Under the pieces are notes generated by a model. The model was given only the letters and a program-made list of their open reading frames with translations, was not told the origin of the DNA and made no database searches. A stretch of DNA of 64,000 nucleotides from AP-15 sp963814865 (GTDB lineage Bacteria > Pseudomonadota > Alphaproteobacteria > ATCC43930 > CGMCC-115725). Below are positions 20,787 to 31,460 of this stretch, piece by piece. Location: the NCBI GenBank assembly GCA_963814865.1, contig CAWFEN010000014.1, forward strand, positions 248,001 to 312,000, read 5' to 3'. The position numbers were made by a program, and so were the translations under genes. The number at the start of each line of letters is the position of its first letter. Positions within the stretch are counted from its first letter, which is position 1.

Positions 20787-22571
20787 TCAGCAATCCACGG
20801 CCGCTTCGGCGTCGAACAACCGGATCAATTCGTCCAGGCTGCGGCGGTTCGAAAAGGCCGAAAACAACTCGCCGGCACGACGCGTCGCCAGATATCGCCG
20901 CAGCATCGTTTCGAGGCGCTGCGGCAGCGCCTCGGCCGGCACGGAGCGGTAGATCTCGCGGCCGAGCCGGGGGTCGGCGCCGCTGCCGCCGCCGACCATG
21001 ACGTGATAGCCCTCGACCTCGTCCTCGCCTTGCTCGACCCTGGTCCCGAGCAGGCCGATATCGCCGACATAATGCTGGGCGCAGGAATTCGGGCAGCCGG
21101 TCAGATGAATGTTGATCGGCTGGTCGAGCGCCAGCCGCGAATCGAGGTAATCGACCAGTTCAAGGCCATGCCGCTTGGTGTCGCTGAGCGCAAATTTGCA
21201 GCCGGCATTGCCGGTGCAGGCGACCAGGCCGCCGCGCACGGCGCTGGCTGAGGCGGCGAGGCCCAGCCCCTCGATTTCGGCCAATGCCGCCGGCAGCTCG
21301 GGGTCGGGAATGTCGGAAATCAGCAGGTTCTGCCACACCGTCAGCCGCAGGGTGCCGGAGCCGCGGCGTTCGGCGATCCCGGCGATCCCGCGCAGCTGAG
21401 GCGCCTGCAAACGCCCGGCGGGCAGCACCACGCCGATATAGGAGAAGCCGGGCTGGGATTGCCGATGGATGCCGGTATGGCCGTGCTTTTCGACGATCCC
21501 GCGCGGTTCGCAGGCGTCGAGCGGCACCAGATGCCACGGAAATGCGAGGTAGCAGGCCGCTTCCGCCAAATACTTCTCGATGCCCCAGCGCTCGATCAGG
21601 TATTTGAGCCGCGCCCGCCTGCGGTCGGTGCGGTCGCCATGGGCGATGAAGACGCGCAGGATCGCGACGGCCGCCGGCACCACCTGATGCGGCTCGAGCA
21701 GCACGCCGCTGTCGCGCGCAAAGGTCCCGTGCCCGGTGACGCCGCCGAGCAGCATGCGGAAATAGACGCCCGCCACCGCCGCCTTGCCCGGCCCGACAGC
21801 GACGGCGGCAAAGCCGATGTCGTTGGTGTCTTCGAGCACGGCCAGGCGTCCGCCGCCGTCGACGGCGATGTTGAATTTACGCGGCAGGCCATAGAGCTCG
21901 CGATGGTTCAGGATGTAGTGGTAAAGCTCGCGGGTCAGCGGGCGGGTGTCGATCAGCTCCTGCGGGTCGATCCCGGCGCTCGGGCTGCCGGTGATGTTGC
22001 GGATGTTGTCGGCACCGGCGCCGCGCGAGGTCAATCCGAGCTCGTCGATCGCGCTCAGCACCGCGATCGGATGCTCGGCGCCGATCTCGCGGATTTGCAG
22101 ATTGGCCCGGGTGGTGACATCGAGATAGCCGCCGCCGAACCGCTCGGCGACATCGCACAACGCGATCGCCTGGTGGGCCGACAGAATCCCGCCCGGCAAC
22201 CGCAGGCGGAGCATGAAGGCGTCCTGATTGGGGGCGACGTAAAACAGGCCGTGAAATTTGTGCAGGAACACGTCGAGCCCTTTGGGAAACCGCCCGGCCG
22301 CGGCGTTGGCGAGCATCTCGTCCCACATTTCGAAGGGGTCCTTCGATCGTTTGGCGAGCTCTTCGGGCGCCAGCTTTCCTCCTGCCCGTACCACCCGATC
22401 CTGCGCCTCCAGATGAATAGAGCGAGGGTCGTGGATCGCGTCCGTTTTGCCGATATCCGCAGCCGATGCTGAAGTCGCGGGCGTCCCGATGCCGCGTTTC
22501 TTGGCAATCGCGGCGATGAACCCTTCGAGATACTGCTTCTGATCGTCGGTAAAGCCGTGATCGTGCGCCAT
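20787..22571 (-). CDS. Siroheme nitrite/sulfite reductase (NirA/CysI type)
   Basis: A 594-residue six-electron reductase. The Fe4S4-siroheme ligands are in CTGNAGCKFALSDTKRHG and HLTGCPNSCAQHYVGDIG. Both ferredoxin-like half-domains (LRLRLPGGILSAHQA and YIGVVLPAGRLQAPQLRG) are present. Homologues reduce either nitrite or sulfite and sequence reading alone does not decide. The NirC channel two genes on favours nitrite assimilation, while the CysJ-like partner is shared with sulfite reductases. Confidence 0.85.
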   Translation of the reverse strand: MAHDHGFTDDQKQYLEGFIAAIAKKRGIGTPATSASAADIGKTDAIHDPRSIHLEAQDRVVRAGGKLAPEELAKRSKDPFEMWDEMLANAAAGRFPKGLDVFLHKFHGLFYVAPNQDAFMLRLRLPGGILSAHQAIALCDVAERFGGGYLDVTTRANLQIREIGAEHPIAVLSAIDELGLTSRGAGADNIRNITGSPSAGIDPQELIDTRPLTRELYHYILNHRELYGLPRKFNIAVDGGGRLAVLEDTNDIGFAAVAVGPGKAAVAGVYFRMLLGGVTGHGTFARDSGVLLEPHQVVPAAVAILRVFIAHGDRTDRRRARLKYLIERWGIEKYLAEAACYLAFPWHLVPLDACEPRGIVEKHGHTGIHRQSQPGFSYIGVVLPAGRLQAPQLRGIAGIAERRGSGTLRLTVWQNLLISDIPDPELPAALAEIEGLGLAASASAVRGGLVACTGNAGCKFALSDTKRHGLELVDYLDSRLALDQPINIHLTGCPNSCAQHYVGDIGLLGTRVEQGEDEVEGYHVMVGGGSGADPRLGREIYRSVPAEALPQRLETMLRRYLATRRAGELFSAFSNRRSLDELIRLFDAEAAVDC

Positions 22572-22709
22572 AAGCCTGCAACAGCCGATGTTTCGCGTTG
22601 CAGGTGACAGAGCAACCGGCGTGCCAATCAGCGGCGGTGCCGATCAGAAGCCTTTTCTGCAAGCGGGGAGGCCGCCATAGTGGCCCGCGCACCCAGCACG
22701 GAGGAGAGG

Positions 22710-23405
22710 ATGGCCGTCACCCTTTACGATCTCGCCGGCATCGAGGCGGAGCGCCGGTTCAGCCCGTTCTGCTGGCGCACCAGGATGGCGCTCGCCCATA
22801 AGGGGCTCGCGGTCGAAACCGTGCCGTGGCGGTTCACCGAGAAGGACAGGCTGCCGCAGCCCAATCAGGGGCGGGTCCCGGTAATCGTGGACGGCGACCG
22901 TGTCGTGCACGACTCCACGGCGATCGCCGAATATCTCGAAACCCGCTATCCGGATCGGGCCTCGCTGTTCGGCGACGCGGCCGGACAGGCGCTGACCCGG
23001 TTCGTGCAGAACTGGACCGAGACGGTGGTCCAGCCGGGGATCGTGGGATTTGTCGTGCTCGACATCTACAATCACGTCGGCCCCGCGGATCAGGGCTATT
23101 TCCGGCGTTCGCGCGAGGAGCGGTTCGGCACCACGCTCGAAACCGTCGTCAAGGACCGCGAAAGCCGGCTGCCGGCGTTCCGCGAAAGCCTGGCGCCATT
23201 ACGCCGCACCGTCGAGCGCCAGCAGTTTCTCGCCGGGGCGGCGCCTGCCTATGCCGATTACGTCGTCTTCGGCGCCTTTCAATGGGCGCGCGCGATCAGC
23301 GATTTCGAACTTCTCGCCGCCGATGATCCGATAGCCGGATGGCGCGGCCGCATGCTCGACGCCCATGGCGGCCTCGCGCGCAAGAGCCCGGGTTACGGCG
23401 GCTGA
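22710..23405 (+). CDS. Glutathione S-transferase family protein
   Basis: A 231-residue thioredoxin-fold plus helical GST. The N-terminal domain has SPFCWRTRMALAHKGL with a CxxR-like site, and GRVPVIVDGDRVVHDSTAIA with the cis-Pro and Ser-Thr glutathione site. The ATG at 22710 is preceded by GGAGGAGAGG, a strong SD; the ATG at 22680 would add 10 residues. It resembles plant-type or MmsR-like GSTs of alphaproteobacteria. The substrate is unknown. It is divergent from the reductase operon. Confidence 0.85.
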   Translation: MAVTLYDLAGIEAERRFSPFCWRTRMALAHKGLAVETVPWRFTEKDRLPQPNQGRVPVIVDGDRVVHDSTAIAEYLETRYPDRASLFGDAAGQALTRFVQNWTETVVQPGIVGFVVLDIYNHVGPADQGYFRRSREERFGTTLETVVKDRESRLPAFRESLAPLRRTVERQQFLAGAAPAYADYVVFGAFQWARAISDFELLAADDPIAGWRGRMLDAHGGLARKSPGYGG

Positions 23406-23408
23406 GCG

Positions 23409-23885
23409 ATGGCCGAGACGGCAACGGTCGCCACGATCGCGCTGATCCTGCACAGCCTCGCGGCGGTCGTCTGGGTCGGCGGCATGTTCTTTGCCCACCA
23501 GGTGCTGCGGCCCGCCGCCGCGGCGCTCGAACCGGGGCCGCGTCTGTCGCTGTGGTCGCGCGTGCTCGGCCGGTTCTTCGCCTGGGTCGTCGCCGCGATT
23601 GTGCTGCTGCTGCTGAGCGGCTTGGCGATGGTATTCGGCGTCTATGGCGGCTTTGCCGGGATCGGCCTCTACATCCAGCTGATGATGGGCCTCGGCATCG
23701 TCATGATGCTGCTGTTCTTCCACCTCTATTTCGCGCCGTGGCGCCGGTTCCGCGCCGCGGTCGGGCAGCAGGACTGGGCCGGTGCCGGGCGACAGCTCGG
23801 CCAGATCCGCGCCCTGGTGACGATCAACCTGGTGCTCGGCCTCGTCACCGTCGCGATCGGCGGCAGCGGCCGCTATTGGGGCTGA
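23409..23885 (+). CDS. CopD-family membrane protein
   Basis: A 158-residue protein with four hydrophobic helices. LILHSLAAVVWVGGMFFAHQ carries the His and Trp typical of CopD-domain proteins. HLYFAPWRRFRAAVGQQDW follows helix three. CopD proteins are often implicated in copper handling, but no copper genes are adjacent. It starts 4 bp after the GST stop and is probably co-transcribed. Confidence 0.75.
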   Translation: MAETATVATIALILHSLAAVVWVGGMFFAHQVLRPAAAALEPGPRLSLWSRVLGRFFAWVVAAIVLLLLSGLAMVFGVYGGFAGIGLYIQLMMGLGIVMMLLFFHLYFAPWRRFRAAVGQQDWAGAGRQLGQIRALVTINLVLGLVTVAIGGSGRYWG

Positions 23886-23893
23886 GGCGTGGA

Positions 23894-25114
23894 CTACCGC
23901 GCCGCGGCCTGCCGGGTGAGATAGGGCGGGTCGATGCGGCGCAGCCCGGCATGCATCGTGGTCTTGCCGTCGGCCGAGCTCCAGGTGGCTTCCAGGCCGC
24001 CATCGTCGCGCGGCCGGAAGCGCAGTGTGCTCTTGCCCTTTTCCGCGAAGACGAAGGCGTCGCCGACGATGCGGCCCTTGCGCCGGTCATAATCGGCCGG
24101 CTCGCCCTTGTCGATGCCGGGTCCGATCGCATAAACCGCGTCGAGGCTGCGCCGGTGCACGGCTTCGATGACGAGCAGAACCTCCCGCCCGTTCGGGTAG
24201 AAACCGTACCATGAATTGCGGATCGCCGGGTTGCTGCGCGCGCCGGCCGAAATCGAGGATGCCGGCGCCGAACCGCCGGTCGCCGCCGCGACGGAGGGGG
24301 CGACGGTGCGCGGGCGCAGCAGCTCATCCGGCAGGCGCAGCTGGGCGCTCGGCATGTCGCCCCAGACCGGATTGCAGACGAGCTCGCCCGTCAGCGTGTC
24401 GTCATCGACAAAATCGCGGATGCACGGGCCGAACCGGCGCAGGAACAGGCCGGTCGACGAGACCCAGTGGCCGACGAGATAGGCCGGCTGATCGACGACG
24501 GCATAGCCCAGCCCGCGTGCAGCCAGGATCTGGCGCGACTTCTCGCCGCGCCCGCCCGGGTCGAAATCGTCGCCGTGGAAAAAGAACAGCATCACCCGCG
24601 CCCGCCGGACCTGCTGCAGCACCGGATAGAGCCGCGTCGCGTTCAAGCGCCAAGAATCGTAGAACTCGTCGAAATCGCCAAAGGCCGCGGGGGCCGTGGC
24701 GACGATGGCGTCGACATCGGTCGAGGCGGCGGCCGCCATCAGCGCCAGGAAGGCGCCAAAGGATTGCCCGGCGAGCACGATATGCCGGTAGCCCTGATGT
24801 TTCAGCTCGGCCACGTCGGCAACGAGGCGGCGCGCGCTGCGGGCCAGGGTGTCGTCGTCGCGCGGCCGGTCGAAGCGCATCACATCCCAGCCGGCATCCC
24901 GCAGCACCCGCAGATAAGGCGGCGTCGGCGATTGCGAATCTTCCGAGTTGACCGAGCGGCCGTGGCTCCAGACGACGACGCCTTTGGCGTGCTGCGGGCC
25001 GAGCAGCGGCCGGTGAAAGGCCGGATCGAGCCCGGCCGCCGCCGCCGGGCCGCTCGCTGATATCCCCAAGGCGAGAGCCAAGGCGCAGATTCCCGCCGGA
25101 ATGAGCCGCCGCAT
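23894..25114 (-). CDS. Exported alpha/beta-hydrolase-like protein
   Basis: A 406-residue protein with signal peptide (IPAGICALALALGISASGPA). The alpha/beta-hydrolase nucleophile elbow is AGQSFGAF, a G-x-S-x-G variant; VVWSHGRSVNSEDSQSPT is the oxyanion region. The C-terminal 100 residues (AIRNSWYGFYPNGREVLLVI) form an additional domain resembling extracytoplasmic beta-rich modules. The ATG at 25114 puts the signal at the N-terminus; an ATG at 25138 is also in frame. The substrate is unknown. Confidence 0.7.
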   Translation of the reverse strand: MRRLIPAGICALALALGISASGPAAAAGLDPAFHRPLLGPQHAKGVVVWSHGRSVNSEDSQSPTPPYLRVLRDAGWDVMRFDRPRDDDTLARSARRLVADVAELKHQGYRHIVLAGQSFGAFLALMAAAASTDVDAIVATAPAAFGDFDEFYDSWRLNATRLYPVLQQVRRARVMLFFFHGDDFDPGGRGEKSRQILAARGLGYAVVDQPAYLVGHWVSSTGLFLRRFGPCIRDFVDDDTLTGELVCNPVWGDMPSAQLRLPDELLRPRTVAPSVAAATGGSAPASSISAGARSNPAIRNSWYGFYPNGREVLLVIEAVHRRSLDAVYAIGPGIDKGEPADYDRRKGRIVGDAFVFAEKGKSTLRFRPRDDGGLEATWSSADGKTTMHAGLRRIDPPYLTRQAAAR

Positions 25115-25293
25115 TCTTCGCAATTCCCCCGCCCCCAACCGTGCTCGAAGCTGCGAGGGCGGAGTTTAACGAAGTGTTACCCCTTGTGTCATTTCGTAAA
25201 CCGCGAAGGTGGCGGCCGGAACGGCGACGGCCGTCGCGGCGCGGCCCGAAGATCTCGGAACTGCGACGAACTGGCGCAGCGGACGGCGCGGCT

Positions 25294-25434
25294 TTACCGG
25301 CCGGTCTCGCGCAGGGTCATCAGCACGATGGCGGCGAGCAGCACGCCCATCCCGGCAAAGCCGGTGTCGATCTGGCCGCATGCCATGCCGATCAAGGTGG
25401 CAGCGGCGGTGGCGGCTCCGATCAGGAACGGCAT
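25294..25434 (-). CDS. Possible 46-residue membrane protein
   Basis: Small open frame starting MPFLIGAATAAATLIGMACG and ending LAAIVLMTLRETGR, with two hydrophobic stretches joined by a short GQIDTGFAG loop. It fills a gap otherwise lacking genes and reads in the direction of the hydrolase. No clear SD is visible, so it is tentative. Confidence 0.4.
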   Translation of the reverse strand: MPFLIGAATAAATLIGMACGQIDTGFAGMGVLLAAIVLMTLRETGR

Positions 25435-25531
25435 CAGGGCGGGTCCCGGTGATTGGCGGCGGGGTGAAGACATCGTTAAACGGATGGCGGACCGCCGCTA
25501 TTCCTGACACCCTCCAGATTAGGAGAGCGGA

Positions 25532-25936
25532 ATGGCAAACCTTTATGTCGCGCGCAGCGTCAGGCTCGGCCGCTGGGCATCGGATGTCGGGCTCGGCCGT
25601 CACGTCTTTAAGGTCGGGGTGGCCGAGGGCGATCCGAAGCCGCTCGCCGCCGCGGGCTGGGCCGGCGAAACCGATTGGACGATCCTGCGCCGGCAGCCGG
25701 TCGAAGGTCTCGGCGAAGAGGAGGCGCTGGCGCGGCTTGCGCGCAAGGAAAAGATGATCGACCCCAACCTCTATCCCAAGCTCAAGGGCACCGTCGGCGT
25801 GTTCCGCCTGACCCCGGCGCAGGTCGAGAACCACATCATCGTGACCCGGGCATTGGCCGGCCAGGGCGACCGCACCGAACTCAAGCTGAAACCCGCCGAT
25901 TTCGCCGATTACCTGATCCACAACGCGCTGCGCTGA
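25532..25936 (+). CDS. Conserved hypothetical protein
   Basis: A 134-residue protein I do not recognise. It starts MANLYVARSVRLGRWASDVG, then has LGRHVFKVGVAEGDPKPLAA, a possible compact alpha/beta domain. It ends with NHIIVTRALAGQ and KPADFADYLIHNALR. It is not membrane-bound and has no signal peptide. An SD-like AGGAGAG lies 7 bp before the ATG. Confidence 0.65.
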   Translation: MANLYVARSVRLGRWASDVGLGRHVFKVGVAEGDPKPLAAAGWAGETDWTILRRQPVEGLGEEEALARLARKEKMIDPNLYPKLKGTVGVFRLTPAQVENHIIVTRALAGQGDRTELKLKPADFADYLIHNALR

Positions 25937-25971
25937 AGCGGCGCTACGTCGGCCGCTCCGAGCGTCGCCCC

Positions 25972-27664
25972 TCACCCTCCCGCGGCGCGGGTCCCGCCCT
26001 CTCCCCGTTCGCGGGGAGAGGGGCCGTCGCGACGCTGCATGTCCCGCAGCGCGGCGAGCGCTTCGGGGGTGTCGATATCGACGAAGATCGCGTCGTCGTC
26101 CATCTCGACTTCGGCGACCAGCTCGGCGTGCTCGCCGATCAGGTGCCGGGCCCCGACATCGCCGGCGATCTGGGTCATTTCGGGAAAGAAGTGCTTGGCC
26201 CACAGCACCGGGTTGCCGCGCTTGCCGCGCCGGGTCGGCACGATGATGGCGCGGCCTTCGAGCGGGTTGAAGGCGGCGGCGAGGCGGTCGAGATGCCGGC
26301 CGGCGATCAGCGGCATGTCGCCGAGGCAGACGAGCACGCCGTCGAGATCGCCCGGCAACGCGGCGATGCCGCGCTTCAGCGAGGTCGACAGGCCATCGGC
26401 GAAATCGGGGTTGCGCACGCGCTCGATCGGCAGATTGCCGAGAGCTGCGTCGATTTCGTCGGCCCGGTTGCCGAGCACGGCCACGATCGGCCGCGCCCGC
26501 GAAGCGAGGAGCCGCCGCGCCACCCGCGTCACCATCGGCACCCCGTCGATTTCGGCCAGCAGCTTGTTCGGGCCGCCCATCCGCCGCGACTGGCCGGCGG
26601 CGAGCAGCAGCGCGCCGATGCGCGGGCCTTGCGGTTTTCTTCGTGCGGCGCGGGTGGTTTCGCCTCGGCCCGCGGCAGCGGCCGCGACGGGATCTCGGCA
26701 AGGAGCCCGCCGCTGCCCATGCGCATGATCTCGGCCGGCCCGACCGGCAATCCGGCGACGAGCCGCTCCAGCACCCAGTCGAAGCCGTTGACCTTGGGCG
26801 AGCGGGCGCAGCCGGGCAGCCCCAGCACCACGCGCTCGCCGACATGCCCGAGCAGCACGAGATTGCCCGGATCGACCGGCATGCCGAAATGGTCGATCCG
26901 TCCGCCGGCGGCGACGACCGATGCCGGGATCACGTCGCGCCGGTCGAGGATCGCCGAGGCGCCGTGGATCAGCAGCATGTCGATGCCGCGGCCGATTGCG
27001 TCGCGGATCACCGGCATCAGCGCGGCATCCGCATGGTCGCAGCGCTCCTCGAAGACGAGCCTGCAGCCGAGGGCGGCGAGCCGGCCTTCGGTCACCTGAC
27101 GGGTCTTGTCGAGGACGCTCTCCTTGAGCCCGGGCAGCCGGGTCTGGACGAGCCCGGCCGACAATGCCCGGAATGGTGCCACCCGCAGCAGCGGACCGCC
27201 CGCGGCGGCGGCCTCGGCGCAGGCTGCCACCGCCTTCTCGGGGGCGGCAAACGGGATGATCTTGACGGTGGCGACCATCTGCCGCGGCTCGACGACAGTG
27301 AACGGCGGCAAAGTGCCGAGCGTCACCGCTTCGTCGACGAGGTTGAGCCGGTCGAGCCGCTCGGGCTCGAACACCAGGAGCCCGCGCGCCCTGGCGAACA
27401 GATTGGCGCGGCCGGTGAACGGCGCCGCGGTCTCGATCCCGGGGCCGGCGGCAGCAAGGCGACCCGCCGCGCCGCCTCGTCCTCGGCGACATCGCCGGGC
27501 TCGAGCCGGGCGACGACGATCCGCGTCAGGCCGGCGGCGGCGATCGCCTCGACATCGGCGGCCGACAGCAGCCGCGCTTTTTTGAGGGCTGTCGTCCCGA
27601 GCCTGAGGCTGTGTGCGAGGATTGCGCCTTCCGCCTCGGCGACCGCGACCTCGCCGAATTTCAT
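25972..27664 (-). CDS. Fused MoeA-like molybdopterin-binding and MobA-like NTP-transferase protein, two frameshifts as given
   Basis: Likely finishes the molybdenum cofactor, for example to MCD, for the cox-type enzymes upstream. Corrected, it is about 564 residues. The N-terminal two-thirds resemble the molybdopterin-binding region (MKFGEVAVAEAEGAILAHSL, KIIPFAAPEKAVAAC, MLLIHGASAILDRRD). The C-terminal third is an NTP transferase (LLLAAGQSRRMGGPNKLL, CLGDMPLIAGRHLD). Frame slips by one missing base near 27456 and another between about 26610 and 26625. The start overlaps the upstream xdhC stop as ATGA. A hairpin at 25998-26021 lies inside the last codons, so the C-terminal 15 residues may not be native. 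Confidence 0.8.
25998..26021. repeat. CCTCTCC-type hairpin 1
   Basis: Perfect 10-bp stem CCTCTCCCCG / CGGGGAGAGG with a TTCG loop. There is no U-tract, so it may or may not terminate transcription. Similar stems occur at 29958 and 30980. Confidence 0.7.
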
Positions 27665-28367
27665 GCCGCCTCCGCGCCCTCGCCCCGGCGCAGGATCTTG
27701 GTCATCTCGGCGACGATCGAGACCGCGACCTCGGCCGGCGATATCGCGCCGATCGCCAGCCCGACGGGCCCGTGAATGCGCGCCAGATCGCTGTCGCCGA
27801 AGCCCAGCTCCTTGAGCCGCGAGCAGCGCGCGGCATGGTTGCGGCGCGAGCCGAGCGCCCCGATGTAGAAGCATTCCGAACGCAATGCCGCGGCCAGCGC
27901 CGGGTCGTCGAGCTTCGGGTCATGGGTCAAGGCCACGACCGCCGAGCCGCGATCCGGCTGCAGCCGTTCGAGCGCTTCGTCGGGCCATTCGGTGACCAGC
28001 TCGACACCGGGGAACCGCGCTGCCGTCGCGAACGCGCCGCGCGGATCGATCACCGTCACCGCGTAATCGGCCAGCGCCAGCATCTGCGCCAGCGGCTGCG
28101 CGATATGCACCGCGCCGATGACAAAGCAGCGATGCGGCGGCGTCAGCACCTCGACGAAGACCGGGCCGGCGGCCGTCTCGATGGTCCGGTTGCGGCCGGT
28201 GCGCCAGGCCTCGCCCACCCGGTCGAGCGCCGCGTCGTCGAGCGCCAGATCGCCTTCGGCCGCATCGCCGTCGAACAGCAATTGCCGGCCGGTGGCGAGG
28301 TCGGTGGCGAGAGCGACGCAGCGGTGCTCGCGCTCCGCCGCCACCACGCGGTCGAGAATGCGGCCCT

Positions 28368-28371
<4 letters not shown>
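27661..28371 (-). CDS. XdhC-family protein with Rossmann domain
   Basis: A 236-residue maturation factor for molybdenum hydroxylases; XdhC proteins bind cofactor and promote its sulfuration and insertion. The C-terminal Rossmann part is clear: CFVIGAVHIAQPLAQMLALA, VTVIDPRGAFATAARFPG and FYIGALGSRRNHAARCSRL. The stop overlaps the next gene by 4 bp, and the start at 28371 overlaps the preceding small XdhC gene by 4 bp. Confidence 0.88.
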
Positions 28372-29920
<1,549 letters not shown>

Positions 29921-29957
29921 GTCGGTCAGGCTCCGAGCCTAAAGCTCCTCACCCCGG

Positions 29958-29982
29958 CCCTCTCACGCATTGCGAGAGAGGG
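29958..29982. repeat. CCCTCTC-type hairpin 2
   Basis: CCCTCTC pairs with GAGAGGG across a short loop in the coxD-coxE gap. It belongs to the same type as the hairpins at 25998 and 30980. Confidence 0.6.
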
Positions 29983-30025
29983 TGACGAGCGCAGCGAGGC
30001 GGGTGAGGGCGACGAGGGCACGGCG

Positions 30026-30954
30026 TCAGCTAGCCGCAGCGGCGGCCTCGGCCTTGACCTGGTCGAGCAGGCGGGCGGCTTCGCTGCCTTGCAGGCGGGC
30101 GATGTCGTCCTGGTATTTGAGCAAGACGCCCAACGTGTCGTTGATCGCGTGCGGCTCAGTTCGAGCACGTCCAACTGCATCAGCGCCTCGGTCCAGTCGA
30201 TCGTCTCGGCGATGCCGGGCAATTTGAACAGGTCCATCGTGCGCAGTTTCTGTACAAAGCCGACGACCTCGCGCGACAGATGCTCGCTGGCGCCGGGCGC
30301 CTTGCGCTTCAGAATTTCGAGCTCGCGAGCGGCGTTCGGGTAATCGACCCAGTAATAGAAACAGCGCCGCTTCAGCGCGTCGTGGATCTCGCGCGTGCGG
30401 TTCGAAGTGATGATCACGATCGGCGGCTCGGCCGCGTGGATCGTGCCGATTTCGGGGATCGTCACCTGGAAATCGGACAAGAGTTCCAACAGATAGGCTT
30501 CGAACGGCTCGTCGGTGCGGTCGAGCTCGTCGATCAGCAATACCGGCGCGCCGCCGATCTCCGGCTCCAGCGCCTGCAGCAGCGGCCGCTTGATCAGAAA
30601 CCGGTCGGAAAAGATCGTGCTCTCGATCTCGCTGCGACCCTCCTCGGCCGCCTCGGCGAGGCGGATCTCGATCATCTGGCGGGCGTAGTCCCATTCGTAG
30701 ACCGCCGAGGCGACGTCGAGACCCTCGTAGCATTGCAGGCGGATCAGCCGCCGCCTGAGCGCGCTCGCCAGCACCTTGGCGATCTCGGTCTTGCCGACCC
30801 CGGCCTCGCCTTCGAGAAACAATGGCCGCTTCAGGTGCAGTGCCAGATGCACCGCCGTCGCCAGACTGCGGTCGGCGATGTAGTCGGCGCTGCCGAGCAT
30901 GGCCAAGGTGTCATCGACTGAGGCAGGGAGTTTGGTGGCAACGGCAACATCCAT
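30026..30954 (-). CDS. coxD: MoxR-family AAA+ ATPase CoxD, one frameshift as given
   Basis: AAA+ chaperone acting with CoxE on the molybdenum hydroxylase active site. Corrected length is about 309 residues. Walker A is EGEAGVGKTEIAKVL (near residue 50) and Walker B is VLLIDELDRTDEPFEAYLLE; sensor 1 is VIITSNRTREIHDALKRRC. One base is missing near 30154, after LDVLELS; the true end reads PHAINDTLGVLLKYQDD to the stop at 30026. Without correction the frame runs to 29926 through the hairpin repeat. Confidence 0.88.
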
Positions 30955-30979
30955 CGACAGCGATCCCGATCAACAAAAT

Positions 30980-31000
30980 CCCTCTCCCGACGGGAGAGGG
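30980..31000. repeat. CCCTCTCCC hairpin 3
   Basis: CCCTCTCCC and GGGAGAGGG pair around a GAC loop, just upstream of coxD and downstream of the vapBC promoter region. No U-tract follows on either strand. Confidence 0.65.
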
Positions 31001-31178
31001 TGGGGAGGCGTGCGAGCCCAACAATCGCATGGGCTCGCTCGCTTGAGCATGATATTTAATGCACCCGCTGCAGTGGCGCCACTCCGGCATGGTCCTTGGC
31101 GATCGCACTCAGTTGAAGGATCGCCGGCCGATCGCTATCTTACTACCGTCTTACCTACTTCGCGCAAGGGCGCTGCGC

Positions 31179-31460
31179 ATGAGCACCGTCGAAAGATTGA
31201 CGACGACCGTATCGACCAAGGGACAGGTTATTCTGCCAAAGGCCATCCGCCAGCGGCGGCATTGGGCGGCCGGAACGCGCCTTGTTGTTGAAGAGACGCC
31301 GGACGGCGTGCTGCTGAAGGCCGCGCCGCTGTTTCCGCCGACACGGCCGGAAGACGTGTTCGCGTCGCTTGTCTACGCCGGACCGCCAAAGACTCTGGAA
31401 GAGATGAATGCCGGCATCGAGGCCGAAGCAAGGCGGCGTCATGCTGGCGATCGATACTAA
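31179..31460 (+). CDS. vapB: AbrB/MazE-fold antitoxin of a VapBC pair
   Basis: A 93-residue antitoxin with an N-terminal swapped-hairpin DNA-binding domain (TTTVSTKGQVILPKAIRQRR, then GTRLVVEETPDGVLLKAA). The C-terminal tail (PKTLEEMNAGIEAEARRRHA) would wrap the toxin. The ATG at 31179 begins the domain; an ATG at 31059 would add a 40-residue non-domain stretch. The stop overlaps the toxin start by 20 bp. Confidence 0.88.
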   Translation: MSTVERLTTTVSTKGQVILPKAIRQRRHWAAGTRLVVEETPDGVLLKAAPLFPPTRPEDVFASLVYAGPPKTLEEMNAGIEAEARRRHAGDRY

